From Pseudomonas sp. MF4836 (GTDB taxonomy: Bacteria > Pseudomonadota > Gammaproteobacteria > Pseudomonadales > Pseudomonadaceae), in NCBI RefSeq assembly GCF_002018875.1, contig NZ_MVOL01000008.1:1-64000 (forward strand): a DNA stretch of 64,000 nt. Direction: 5' to 3'. This document shows, one piece after another, positions 52,463-60,667 of the stretch (position 1 is the first letter of the stretch; each line of letters begins with the position of its first letter). The position numbers and the translations under genes are program-made. Under the pieces are notes generated by a model, which ran no database searches, was not told the DNA's origin, and was given only the letters and a program-made list of their open reading frames with translations.

Positions 52463-53687
52463 GGGCCACCTCCAGCGGGCGTGGGTGGGCTTGCAGCAGT
52501 TGCCTGGCCCGCAGTTGCTCCTCGACCCATTGCAGCTCGCGGGCGATGCCCTGCAACTGCGCCGCGGCGCTGTCCGGGCGCAGCGGCTCCGGCAGCACGC
52601 CCCAGCTGTAGGTCTCGACCTCTAGCACCGGACGCAGCGCCGGATGCTCGGCCAGGTAATCGAAGGTCTGGGCCAGCGCGCCCTGGCTGCCGCTGAGCTC
52701 CGGCAACAGCAATTGCTCACTGAACAGCGGCACGTGGAAGTGGATACGCAGCTCCGCTTCCAGGACCCGGCCCTGGGCGATGTCCTGCAACACCGCGGGC
52801 AGGTCGGGCCAGGACAGCAGCCGGCCCTGGACGTCGCGAGCCTTGACCTGATGCAGGTACACCACCTCGGCAAAGTCGCCGAGGGCCTGGACCACCGCCG
52901 CCCGACGTGGATGCTCCGCTGCCGGCAGCTGGCAGACCATGGCGCTGGACAGCTGGATCTTGCCCACCGGTACGCCGGCCTGTTGCAGGCGGTGCAGGGA
53001 CTGGTAGCAATCCTCGAACAGCACCGCCTGATGGCAGACGTCGAAACACAGCGCCAGGTACTCCTGGTGCGGATCGGTAGCTTGCCAATGCTGGAAAAAG
53101 GCAATGGCCTGGCCGGTGCTTTCCAGCACGCAATCGGGCTCCATTTCCAGGCACAGCCGGATCTTCTTGCCGCTCTCCTGATACAGCCTGGCCAGGCCCG
53201 CCGTGAGCTGGCGCAGTTGCTGTTCGGCACTGTGCTGCAAGGCCTGATTCCAGTGCGCGGCATACCCCAGGGGTACGCTGGACATCACCCCCTGGGTGCA
53301 ATCTGGGGGCAGGGCATCGGCCAGCAGCCGTGCCAGTTGCAGGCTGTAGTCGAGGCGCTGCGGATCGGCCCAGTGCGGGCGGTAGACCTCGGCCTTTACC
53401 GCCCCCTCATGGAACCGGCCATAGGGGAAGCCATTGAGCGAGGTCAGGCGCAGGCCGCTGCGTTGCAACAGTTCGAAAAATTGCCGGCGTGCCGTCGGCT
53501 GTTGCAGCTCGGCGACCGCTCGCGCGCTGATCCAGAGACCGCTGTCCTGCTGGCTCAGCCCGCGCAGCCGGCGCACTCCCTGGAAGTCGGACTCGATCGA
53601 GGCCCGCAGCCCGGCCAGTTCCGGGGTGGGGTGCACGTTGCCGCAATAGCCGATCTGGGTGGGCGTCCATTCCCTGGGCTGGCTCAT
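52452..53687 (-). CDS. eboE: EboE-like sugar-isomerase/endonuclease-fold TIM barrel protein
   Basis: A 411-aa protein with the xylose isomerase-like TIM barrel fold. Putative metal ligands are in CLEMEPDCVLES, LCFDVCHQAVLFED, HQVKARD and IHFHVPLF. The ebo-operon member EboE has this fold and is described as a metabolite-traffic protein, with no known reaction. The ATG at 53687 overlaps the eboB stop by 4 nt (ATGA), which fixes the start although the frame is open for another 336 nt. Confidence 0.82.
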
Positions 53688-54568
53688 TTGATCACCGGCT
53701 CCTGGCCGCGCAGGGCCGAGTTTTCCTGCCACTGCTTGCGCTGGTCGATGGGCAGCGGGGTGCTGACCAGTGCCTTGTCCAGCTGCCCGCTCTGGGCGAA
53801 GAAATCCACCGGGTTGTGAAACAGCACCTGTTCCACCTGGGCTTCGCTGAAACCGGCGGCGAGCATGGCCTGGCCGGTTTTCGGCACTTTCAGCGGGTCG
53901 CTGATGCCCCAGTCGGCGGCGCTGTTGACCACCATTTTCTCGGTGCCGTACTCCTGCAGCAGGGCGACCATGCGCTGCTCCGACATCTTGGTGTTGGGGT
54001 AGATCGAATGGCCGCGCCAGCAATCGCTGTCGAGCACCAGGGGCAGGGTCAGTTCGTTGAGGTGGTCGATGATCACCAGGTTCTCGGCGATGCCCACCTC
54101 GCGGATCACCGCCAGGGTGCGCTTGGTGCCGCCGATCTTGTCGCGGTGCGGGGTGTGCACCAGTACTGGCAGGTTGAACTCCTTGGCCAGTTGCAGCTGG
54201 GCGGCGAGAAAGCGGTCTTCCTCGGGGGTGATGTCGTCGTAGCCGATCTCGCCGACGGCCACCACGCCGTCCTTGAGCAGGTAGCGCGGCAGGATCTCCA
54301 GCACCTCGTTGGCCACTGAGAGGTCATTGGCCTCCTTGGGGTTGAGGCCGATGGTGCAGAAGTGATGGATGCCGAACATGCTGGCGCGAAAGCGCTCCCA
54401 ACCCAGCAGGGTGTCGAAATAATCGATGAAGCTGCCGACGCTGGTCCGGGCCTGGCCCTGCCAGAAGGCCGGCTCGATGACCCCGGTGATGCCGGCGGCG
54501 GCCATGTTCTGATAGTCGTCGGTGGTGCGGCTGACCATATGGATGTGCGGGTCGAAGTACTTGAGCAT
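53684..54568 (-). CDS. eboB: EboB-like TatD-family metal-dependent hydrolase
   Basis: A 294-aa amidohydrolase-superfamily protein. Metal ligands are the N-terminal DPHIHMVSRT (HxH), Glu in VAVGEIGYDD, His in LVHTPHRDK and VIIDHLNE, and Asp in VNSAADWGISDPLKVPKT. This is the TatD-type EboB of the ebo operon; substrate unknown. It is 42 nt after eboA and overlaps eboE by 4 nt. Confidence 0.85.
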   Translation of the reverse strand: MLKYFDPHIHMVSRTTDDYQNMAAAGITGVIEPAFWQGQARTSVGSFIDYFDTLLGWERFRASMFGIHHFCTIGLNPKEANDLSVANEVLEILPRYLLKDGVVAVGEIGYDDITPEEDRFLAAQLQLAKEFNLPVLVHTPHRDKIGGTKRTLAVIREVGIAENLVIIDHLNELTLPLVLDSDCWRGHSIYPNTKMSEQRMVALLQEYGTEKMVVNSAADWGISDPLKVPKTGQAMLAAGFSEAQVEQVLFHNPVDFFAQSGQLDKALVSTPLPIDQRKQWQENSALRGQEPVIK

Positions 54569-54610
54569 GGTGAATCCTCGTCGAGGGGGAGTCGGTAGGC
54601 GTGGGTTCGA

Positions 54611-55378
54611 TCAGGAAACCGGCGGCGGCAGGTGCTCGCGCCATTCGTCCGGCAAGCGTTGCTGCTGGCTCAGGCCCTGCAGGCGTTGGCGTTGTGCCGG
54701 GCTCAGCAGCTCGAAGGCGATCGCCAGGGGCAGCCCGGGAGACACCGGGCGCCCGGCGGCGAGCTGCTCGTCCAGCAGGTCCAGGGCCAACTGGTTGAGG
54801 CTGACGCTGTGGCGTTGCGCGAGGCCTTGCAGGCGGCGCACGTCGAGCCCCATGCCCAGGGCCTTCAAGAGCAATTGGTGGAAGGCCCGTTCGCTGTAGT
54901 GGCGGGCCGGGTAGGGGGTGTCCAGGGCCAGGGCAGCGAAGACCTGGCTGTTGCTGGTGCGCCCGGCCTGCAACGCCAGCTCCAGGCCGAGCCCCTGGCG
55001 GTCGAGCCAGTCCAGGGCTTTGAGGGTGGCGATTTTTTCCTGATCGTCCCCCCACAGAAACAGCTGGCGCAGAACGGACAGTTGCTCGCTGGCCGGCTGC
55101 TGTTCCAGGGCCTGGGCCAGCAGCAGCGCGCGCGCCAGCTGGACCAGGCTCCAGCCGCTGCCGGGCAGGGCGCGCTCCTTGAGGTGGCGCTTGCACTGGC
55201 TGCTCAACAGCGCCGCCGTGCTGGCATCGGCACCTTGCGCCAGTTGCTCCAGGGCCTGGCGCCACCAGTGCCGCTCATTGTCATCAAGCTGCTGGGTGAG
55301 TAGTTGGCGCTGGGCGTCGAGGCAGTCCTGGCGCATGTCCAGGGCCGCCGATGGCTGTGGTTTCAGGTCGGTGTTCAT
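54611..55378 (-). CDS. eboA: EboA-like protein
   Basis: A 255-aa largely alpha-helical, Leu/Gln-rich protein with no catalytic motif. It has the features I associate with EboA-domain proteins: LDWLDRQGLGLELALQAGRT, YPARHYSERAFHQLLLKALG and a C-terminal (S)LNQLALDLLDEQLAAGRP region. The ATG at 55378 overlaps the eboC stop by 4 nt (ATGA); the longer open frame upstream is a shadow of eboC. Function unknown; required with the other ebo genes in scytonemin producers. Confidence 0.75.
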   Translation of the reverse strand: MNTDLKPQPSAALDMRQDCLDAQRQLLTQQLDDNERHWWRQALEQLAQGADASTAALLSSQCKRHLKERALPGSGWSLVQLARALLLAQALEQQPASEQLSVLRQLFLWGDDQEKIATLKALDWLDRQGLGLELALQAGRTSNSQVFAALALDTPYPARHYSERAFHQLLLKALGMGLDVRRLQGLAQRHSVSLNQLALDLLDEQLAAGRPVSPGLPLAIAFELLSPAQRQRLQGLSQQQRLPDEWREHLPPPVS

Positions 55379-56265
55379 GTGGGTTTGATCCAGCGCTGGA
55401 AGTGTGGGAGCAGGAAAAACACCAGGACGCATAACAGGCTGCCCATGGGCTGGTTGGCCACCGCCAGCACCAGCGCATCGAACAGGGGCAGGGCCGCGAG
55501 GCCAGCCCCGATAAAGGCCCGGACCTGGCGTTGCCGGGGGTTGGCCAGGTGGCGCCAGTAATGCCAGCCCAACCAGCCGAGCCAGAGCAGCAGCACCGCC
55601 CAGAACCAGGCGTTGACCGCGTATATCGCCAGTGCCAGAGGGCTCAGCATCAACAGCAGCGGCAGGCGGCTGATCAGTTGGTTGCGATGCTCCTGGCGGG
55701 CCAGGTAGGTCAGGCCGCTGATGTACACGCCAAGCAACACCGCGCACAGCCAGATCGGCTCCGGCGGCACCGCGAGGCTGGCCGCAGCGGTGAGGTACAG
55801 GGCCGAGCGGCATGCGCCCATCAGCCACACGCTGTGAGCGTATTTTTTGTGCAGCAGGTTGTAGCCCAGGATGCAGCCCACCAGCAGGGTGGCGCTGCCC
55901 AGCAGCCAGTGCGGCTCGTCGATCAACTGGCTCAGGCCCAGCACCGATGCCGCGGCCAGGGCCAGCAGCAACGCAGTGGCCAGGCCCACTTGCTGGCGAC
56001 TCACCAGCCCCAGGGTGATCGGGCGCGGGTTGTGGTGCTGCTGGTCCCAGTTGGCGTCCAGCAGGTCGTTGAGCAGCATGCCGGCCAGGTACAGCAGGGA
56101 CAGGGCCGCCAACAGCAGAATCCACACCAGCGACGAGGGCGGGGCGAGGGCGCTGGTGCTGCTGGCCAGCAGGGCGGCGGCCAGGGTGTTGGTCCACACC
56201 GTCGGCAGGTTTGACACCCGGCCCAGGGTCATCCAGGTCTTGAGGTTGTGCGGCGCCAGGTTCAT
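55375..56265 (-). CDS. eboC: EboC-like UbiA-family prenyltransferase
   Basis: A 296-aa integral membrane protein with about eight hydrophobic segments and the UbiA motif NDLLDANWDQQHHNPRPI (NDxxDxxxD plus NxxRP) near residue 66, which binds Mg2+ and prenyl diphosphate. A clear second Asp-rich motif is not obvious. It may prenylate a carrier or product, or act in quinone-like lipid synthesis for transport. It overlaps eboD and eboA by 4 nt each. Confidence 0.85.
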   Translation of the reverse strand: MNLAPHNLKTWMTLGRVSNLPTVWTNTLAAALLASSTSALAPPSSLVWILLLAALSLLYLAGMLLNDLLDANWDQQHHNPRPITLGLVSRQQVGLATALLLALAAASVLGLSQLIDEPHWLLGSATLLVGCILGYNLLHKKYAHSVWLMGACRSALYLTAAASLAVPPEPIWLCAVLLGVYISGLTYLARQEHRNQLISRLPLLLMLSPLALAIYAVNAWFWAVLLLWLGWLGWHYWRHLANPRQRQVRAFIGAGLAALPLFDALVLAVANQPMGSLLCVLVFFLLPHFQRWIKPT

Positions 56266-58133
56266 TGCGCGCAGCCCTCGCTCAAGCTCAACAGTGGGCC
56301 GCTGCCGGTGGCCAGCCGCAGCAGCGCCTGTTCCATCAGCGGCGCGTCGATTTCATGCAGGTCCACCGACCCCCCGATGCGGTTGAGCATGGGGATCGAC
56401 AGTTGCCCGCCCAGGTGCTGGCGGAACTCCTCCAGGCCGATCAGCACCTGGGCGCGGCCCTGGGCATCCTTGAGCAGCAGCTCCGCCGGGCACAGGTTGA
56501 AGCCGAGCTGGACCAGCAGCCGCAGCACCCGTTCGCTGTCGGCATCGCTCAACAGGCCCAGGGCATTGGCGTACAGCCCGTCGAGGGCCATGCCCACCGC
56601 CACGGCCTCGCCATGGCGCAGCCGGTGGTGGCTGAGGTTTTCCAGTTTGTGCGCGGCCCAGTGCCCGTAGTCCAGCGGTCGGCCATTGCCGCGCTCGAAC
56701 GGGTCGCCGGCGCCGGTGATGTGCCCCAGGTGCAGCTCGGCGCAGCGGCGGATGGCGTAGCGGCTGGCGCTGTGTTCGAAGGTGGCCAGGGCTTCGGCGT
56801 GTTGCTCCATCCAGTGGAAAAACGCCTGGTCCTTGATCAGCGCCACCTTGACCGCTTCGGCCAGGCCGGCGATCTGGTCGCGGCGGGTCAGGCTGGTGAG
56901 CAGCTGGAAGTCGTTGATCACCGCCGTGGCGGGGTAGAAGGCCCCCAGCAGGTTTTTCTGGCCGAAGGCATTGATGCCGTTCTTGACCCCGATGCCGGCG
57001 TCGTTCTGCGCCAGCACCGTCGTCGGGATGCGGATCAGGCGAATCCCCCGGTGAAAGGTGGCGCTGGCGTAGCCCACCGCATCCAGCACCGCGCCACCGC
57101 CCAGGGCCAGCACGTAGCAGTGGCGGTCCAGGCCCTGTTGCAGCATGTCGCTGTACAGCTGTTGCAGCACCTGTGGGTCCTTGCTCAGTTCGCCGGCCGG
57201 CACCGCGATCGGCGCGGCCAGCAGGCGCAGGTCCGCGTGGGCGGCAAAGTACTGGTCGATCTGTTGCAGCAAGTGGGGGGCGCTTTGCAGCAGTTGCTCA
57301 TCGGCGAACACCAGTGCGGTCACCGGCCCGCGATGCTGGGCGCAAAGCTGTTGGTGCAGGCAGGGGTTGGCCGGGTCGAACAGGTGGTCGGTGAACACCA
57401 CCGGGTAGTCGTAGCTGACCTCGAAACGCCCGCGCAGTGGCTGGTTGGCGTCCACGGCGTGGCGCGGCTTGAGCAGGCTGCGCGCAGCGATAAACAGAGC
57501 GGGCAGCAGCATGCCGGCGAGCAGGGTCAGCAGCAGCGCATTTTGTTCCACCAGAAAACTGCCGATGGCGCTGTAGGCCAATGCCAGGCCGGCGTTGGCC
57601 AGGGTGGTGACCAGCAGGAACGAGCGCAGCGGGTAACCTTGCATGCCGGCGGCCACCACCGAGGTTTCGGCCAGTACCGGCACGCCGCGCAGGCAGATCA
57701 GCGACAACGTGCCCAGGCGGTAGCCCAGTTGCCCCGGCTGGCGCTGGTGCAGGCCCAGGCGGCCGGACAACAGCCGAAAATAGCCGGCCCCCAGGGCGTA
57801 GCCGAGCCCGGCGCCCAGGCACAGGCCGATGAAAATCACCAGGTAGCCACCCAGGCTGCCGAGCATGGCAATCGCCAGCAGCGCCACCATGCTTGAAGGC
57901 ACCGGCAACACAACGTCGAACGCCAACAGGGCGATCAGCAGCAGGGCCAGGTTGAATTTCTGCGCGGGGGTAGAGGGCAGGTACAGGTTCAGATGGGCCA
58001 GGGCATCCTGGATCTGCTGTTCGAACAACAGGAAGCTGGCGATGACCAGACCGGAGAAGCAAAGCAGCGACAACCAGAAAAGTCCGGCCGACCCTCTTTG
58101 CGAGCACGCACGATACCATTGGCTGCGCTTCAT
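56262..58133 (-). CDS. eboD: EboD-like 3-dehydroquinate synthase homologue fused to an N-terminal VTT/DedA-like membrane domain
   Basis: A 623-aa two-part protein. Residues 1-215 contain about five hydrophobic segments with a Gly-rich GGYLVIFIGLCLGAGLGYAL stretch and LRGVPVLAETSVVAAGM, as in VTT/DedA (SNARE-associated) membrane proteins. From about residue 225 (RGRFEVSYDYPVVFTDHLFD) it is EboD-like dehydroquinate synthase: LGGGAVLDAVGYASATFHRG, IPTTVLAQNDAGIGVKNGIN, and metal ligands Glu (AGLAEAVK), His (DYGHWAAH) and His (LRHGEAVAVGM). The ATG at 58133 has AGGGA 7 nt upstream; a TTG one codon earlier is possible. It is the first gene of the cluster. Confidence 0.82.
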   Translation of the reverse strand: MKRSQWYRACSQRGSAGLFWLSLLCFSGLVIASFLLFEQQIQDALAHLNLYLPSTPAQKFNLALLLIALLAFDVVLPVPSSMVALLAIAMLGSLGGYLVIFIGLCLGAGLGYALGAGYFRLLSGRLGLHQRQPGQLGYRLGTLSLICLRGVPVLAETSVVAAGMQGYPLRSFLLVTTLANAGLALAYSAIGSFLVEQNALLLTLLAGMLLPALFIAARSLLKPRHAVDANQPLRGRFEVSYDYPVVFTDHLFDPANPCLHQQLCAQHRGPVTALVFADEQLLQSAPHLLQQIDQYFAAHADLRLLAAPIAVPAGELSKDPQVLQQLYSDMLQQGLDRHCYVLALGGGAVLDAVGYASATFHRGIRLIRIPTTVLAQNDAGIGVKNGINAFGQKNLLGAFYPATAVINDFQLLTSLTRRDQIAGLAEAVKVALIKDQAFFHWMEQHAEALATFEHSASRYAIRRCAELHLGHITGAGDPFERGNGRPLDYGHWAAHKLENLSHHRLRHGEAVAVGMALDGLYANALGLLSDADSERVLRLLVQLGFNLCPAELLLKDAQGRAQVLIGLEEFRQHLGGQLSIPMLNRIGGSVDLHEIDAPLMEQALLRLATGSGPLLSLSEGCAQ

Positions 58134-58173
58134 CAAGCGTCCCTCTTGATTGTTATGACTGAATTCCGTGTCA
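58131..58173 (-). promoter_or_regulatory. Candidate RsmA/RsmE binding hairpins over the eboD ribosome binding site
   Basis: On the minus strand a 6-bp perfect stem (ATCAAG / CTTGAT, plus-strand 58132-58150) displays the 7-nt loop AGGGACG. This fits the Rsm core ANGGAYG and contains the Shine-Dalgarno sequence; the eboD ATG begins at the end of the stem. Just upstream (58156-58173) a 4-bp stem TGAC/GTCA holds a loop with ACGGA, a second Rsm-type core. The closing base pair differs from the best-studied sites. Gac/Rsm control is inferred. Confidence 0.6.
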
Positions 58174-58756
58174 GCAGTTAACGCAGTATCTGAAGAGTGT
58201 TTTAAATAACCGAGTGTCCTCGTCGGATGGGGTGTTGCTTCATCGATCGGCGATGCGGCTGAATAATAGTTATGAACTTAGTCGCGACTTGCACTTTTGC
58301 AAGCAAGGCCGGAACAAGAGTTTTTCGATGGTTTCCAACAGCGACTTCGAGACGCTGGGGATGGGCGAGTGTCTCGCGCGTTTGCCGTGTATTTATTGGG
58401 CTTCGGCCCGGTTATCCCGGCTTTTAAATGAAATTGAACATGATTGAACCCATTTGAAAAAAGATCGGTCAATGAATTAATAGCAAGGTAAACAACCAAT
58501 AATGGCTATTTGTCATTATCGTTTGTTATAGGCTTTATTATGCTTGGCTATATGGAGTTAAGTTGCGTGTGGGGCTATCAGTGCGAGAGGGGTGTAAGTT
58601 GGCGCGGTGAAGGATATTCAAGCCGCTGAGGTCTACGCTTAAGGGTTTTGTCTGCGGGATGGGGAAGTTACACGGAAGTTGCTTCGTTAGTTTGTTGAGA
58701 ATAATAATCAATACTCTTGTTGGTCCGCTACAAACTTATTGTTTTTTATGAACCAC
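58174..58756. other. Gene-poor, AT-rich region upstream of the ebo-type cluster
   Basis: No convincing gene is found in about 580 bp. A 77-codon plus-strand frame (58214-58447) has no recognisable motif and no good ribosome binding site. An 8-bp-class inverted repeat cttgca-cttt-tgcaag lies at 58288-58303. The stretch 58440-58560 is clearly AT-richer than the flanks. The promoter of the leftward cluster should be here, but I could not fix a -10/-35 pair with confidence. Confidence 0.5.
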
Positions 58757-58796
58757 CAAACCCCGCAGCGTCATGACGCCACGGGGCTTTTTGTGG
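58757..58796. terminator. Terminator hairpin downstream of the isochorismatase-family gene
   Basis: A stem (ccccg...cgtc / gacg...cgggg) with an internal loop is flanked by CTTTTTG on the plus side and GTTT on the minus side. It lies 35 nt beyond the leftward isochorismatase gene and can act in both directions. Confidence 0.8.
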
Positions 58797-58829
58797 GCAA
58801 GTGGGCTCAGTGCAGAGCGGCGCCGGGCT

Positions 58830-59384
58830 TCAGCGGCTGGCGTTCAGGTATTCATCGGTCGCGACCACGCTGGCATAGGCGAACGCCAGGGATGCCATGT
58901 ACGCCCCATGCACCTGGGCGGCCGGGATCACCTGGCCGTTGAACTCCAGGTCACGGGTGGCGCAGGCGTCGTGAATCACGGTGACGCCATACCCCAGGTC
59001 GGCGGCAGCCCGGGTGACGCCATCGATGCACATGTGGCTCATGCTGCCGACTATCACCAGTTCCTCGATGCCCTGTTGTTTGAGAATCGACTCCAGCTCG
59101 GTGTCGCGGAACGCATTGACGAAATGCTTGAGCACCACCGGCTCGTCGCCCTGGCTGGCGACCTTGGCATGCAGGCGCGCGCCTTCGGAGCCCGGGGCAA
59201 AGAACGGCGCGTCGCTCGAGGTGAACTCATGGCGCACATGGATTACCGGTTTGCCGCTTGCGCGAAAGGCGCCCAGCAGCCTGGCGGCATTGTCGGCAGC
59301 GGCCTCGACTTCGGCCAACGGCCACTTGCCCTGGGGAAAGTAGTCGTTCTGGATGTCGATCAGGATCAGTGCTTGCTTGGCCAT
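58830..59384 (-). CDS. Isochorismatase-family cysteine hydrolase
   Basis: A 184-aa protein of the isochorismatase/nicotinamidase superfamily. The catalytic triad is Asp in LILIDIQNDYF, Lys in VVLKHFVNAF and Cys in VGSMSHMCIDGVTRAA. The ATG at 59384 follows a run with AAGGAAA and gives the family start MAKQALILIDIQ; the frame extends 108 nt into the divergent intergenic region. Such enzymes hydrolyse small amides or isochorismate; the substrate is unknown. It is divergent from a GlxA-type regulator that probably controls it. Confidence 0.88.
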   Translation of the reverse strand: MAKQALILIDIQNDYFPQGKWPLAEVEAAADNAARLLGAFRASGKPVIHVRHEFTSSDAPFFAPGSEGARLHAKVASQGDEPVVLKHFVNAFRDTELESILKQQGIEELVIVGSMSHMCIDGVTRAAADLGYGVTVIHDACATRDLEFNGQVIPAAQVHGAYMASLAFAYASVVATDEYLNASR

Positions 59385-59484
59385 AAGGGTTTCCTTGAAC
59401 AGAGGTGGGTATGGCGTCCAGTATTGGCGCCGGCGGGTCTTTCGAGGATTGGCCGCACCGACAATAGCAGGGGGAAAACTGACA

Positions 59485-60492
59485 ATGGCCATGCAACGTG
59501 CGGTCGCCGAACTGGGCGTGCTGATCTATCCCGGTGCGCAGATGGCCGCGGTCCACGGCTTGACCGACCTGTTCGGGGTGGCCAATCGGATTGCTGCCGA
59601 ACACCAGAGCGACCAGTTGCCGTTGCTGCGTATCAGCCATTGGCAGGCCTCGTTCGATGAGGCGCCGGTGCGGGTCTATGACAGTCACCCGGGCCCCGAT
59701 TCAGCGCTGGTGGCGGTGTTGATTCCGCCCTCCCTGGCGGGATTTTCCGAAGGCCAGGCCACGACCGCGCTGACTCACTGGCTGCGCGAACAGCATGCCG
59801 CCGGTGCCACCCTTGGCGGCGTCTGCGTGGGCTCGATCCTGATGGCCGAAAGCGGTCTGCTGGACGGGCGCAGCGCCACCACCCACTGGACCTCGGCCAA
59901 GAGTTTTGCCCTGCGTTACCCGCAGATCCGCCTGAGTGCCGAAAAGCCCATCGTCGACGATGGCGACCTGATCACCACGGCCGGGCTGATGGCCTGGTCC
60001 GAGCTGGGTCTGCGCCTGGTGGACCGCCTGCTGGGGCCGAGCATCGCCACCGGCACTGCGCGCTTTCTGGTGGTCGAGCACAGCGACAGCGCCAGCCAGT
60101 GCGGGAGCAATTTCGCGCCGATCCTCAATCACGGCGACCCGGCGATCCTCAAGGTCCAGCACTGGTTGCAGGGCAATGGCGCGGTGGAGGTGTCCCTGGG
60201 GGCCATGGCGCTGCAGGCGGGGCTGGAGGAGCGCACCTTGCTTCGACGTTTTCGTGCCGCCACCGGCCTCAAGCCGACCGAATACTGCCAGCACCTGCGA
60301 GTCGGCAAGGCCCGGGAGATGCTCGAGTTCAGCAACGGCACCATCGACCGTATCGCCTGGACCGTGGGTTATCAGGACCCGAGCGCCTTTCGCGCGATCT
60401 TCAGGAAAATCACCGGCCTGACCCCCAGCGACTATCGCAGTCGCTTCGGCGTAACGCCTCCAACTGCGGCGCGGGGCGATCAGGGGCGCTAG
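59485..60492 (+). CDS. GlxA-family transcriptional regulator (DJ-1/PfpI-like domain + AraC HTH)
   Basis: A 335-aa regulator. Residues 1-190 form a DJ-1/PfpI-like domain (GVLIYPGAQMAAVHGLTDLF and the nucleophile-elbow-like GGVCVGSILMAESGLLDGR). The last 100 residues form a double-HTH AraC domain (LQAGLEERTLLRRFRAATGL, IAWTVGYQDPSAFRAIFRK). The ATG at 59485 is chosen because it has GGGG upstream and avoids overlap with the divergent gene; the frame is open 132 nt further. It likely regulates the neighbouring hydrolase. Confidence 0.9.
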   Translation: MAMQRAVAELGVLIYPGAQMAAVHGLTDLFGVANRIAAEHQSDQLPLLRISHWQASFDEAPVRVYDSHPGPDSALVAVLIPPSLAGFSEGQATTALTHWLREQHAAGATLGGVCVGSILMAESGLLDGRSATTHWTSAKSFALRYPQIRLSAEKPIVDDGDLITTAGLMAWSELGLRLVDRLLGPSIATGTARFLVVEHSDSASQCGSNFAPILNHGDPAILKVQHWLQGNGAVEVSLGAMALQAGLEERTLLRRFRAATGLKPTEYCQHLRVGKAREMLEFSNGTIDRIAWTVGYQDPSAFRAIFRKITGLTPSDYRSRFGVTPPTAARGDQGR

Positions 60493-60667
60493 GCCCGTCG
60501 TGCAATATCCGCAGGCGTTGGCAACGATCGTGCAGTTTGCAACGGGCACAGTGCCGCTACGTTTCTCCAGCTGACTGATTTGCAAGGGGTTTTGCCCGGG
60601 CGGAGAGCTGGCCTGATCCGTGCAGCCCAAAGGGCACACTCATCGGCCGGTTGGCCAAGGTGGCCCC

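Noticed and set aside
54324..55265. A 313-codon minus-strand frame overlapping eboA and eboB
   Set aside because: Pro/Ala/Gly/Arg-rich low-complexity translation in another frame of two recognisable genes.
58214..58447. A 77-codon plus-strand frame in the gene-poor region
   Set aside because: No motif, no convincing ribosome binding site, and no conservation can be judged; described as part of the intergenic region instead.
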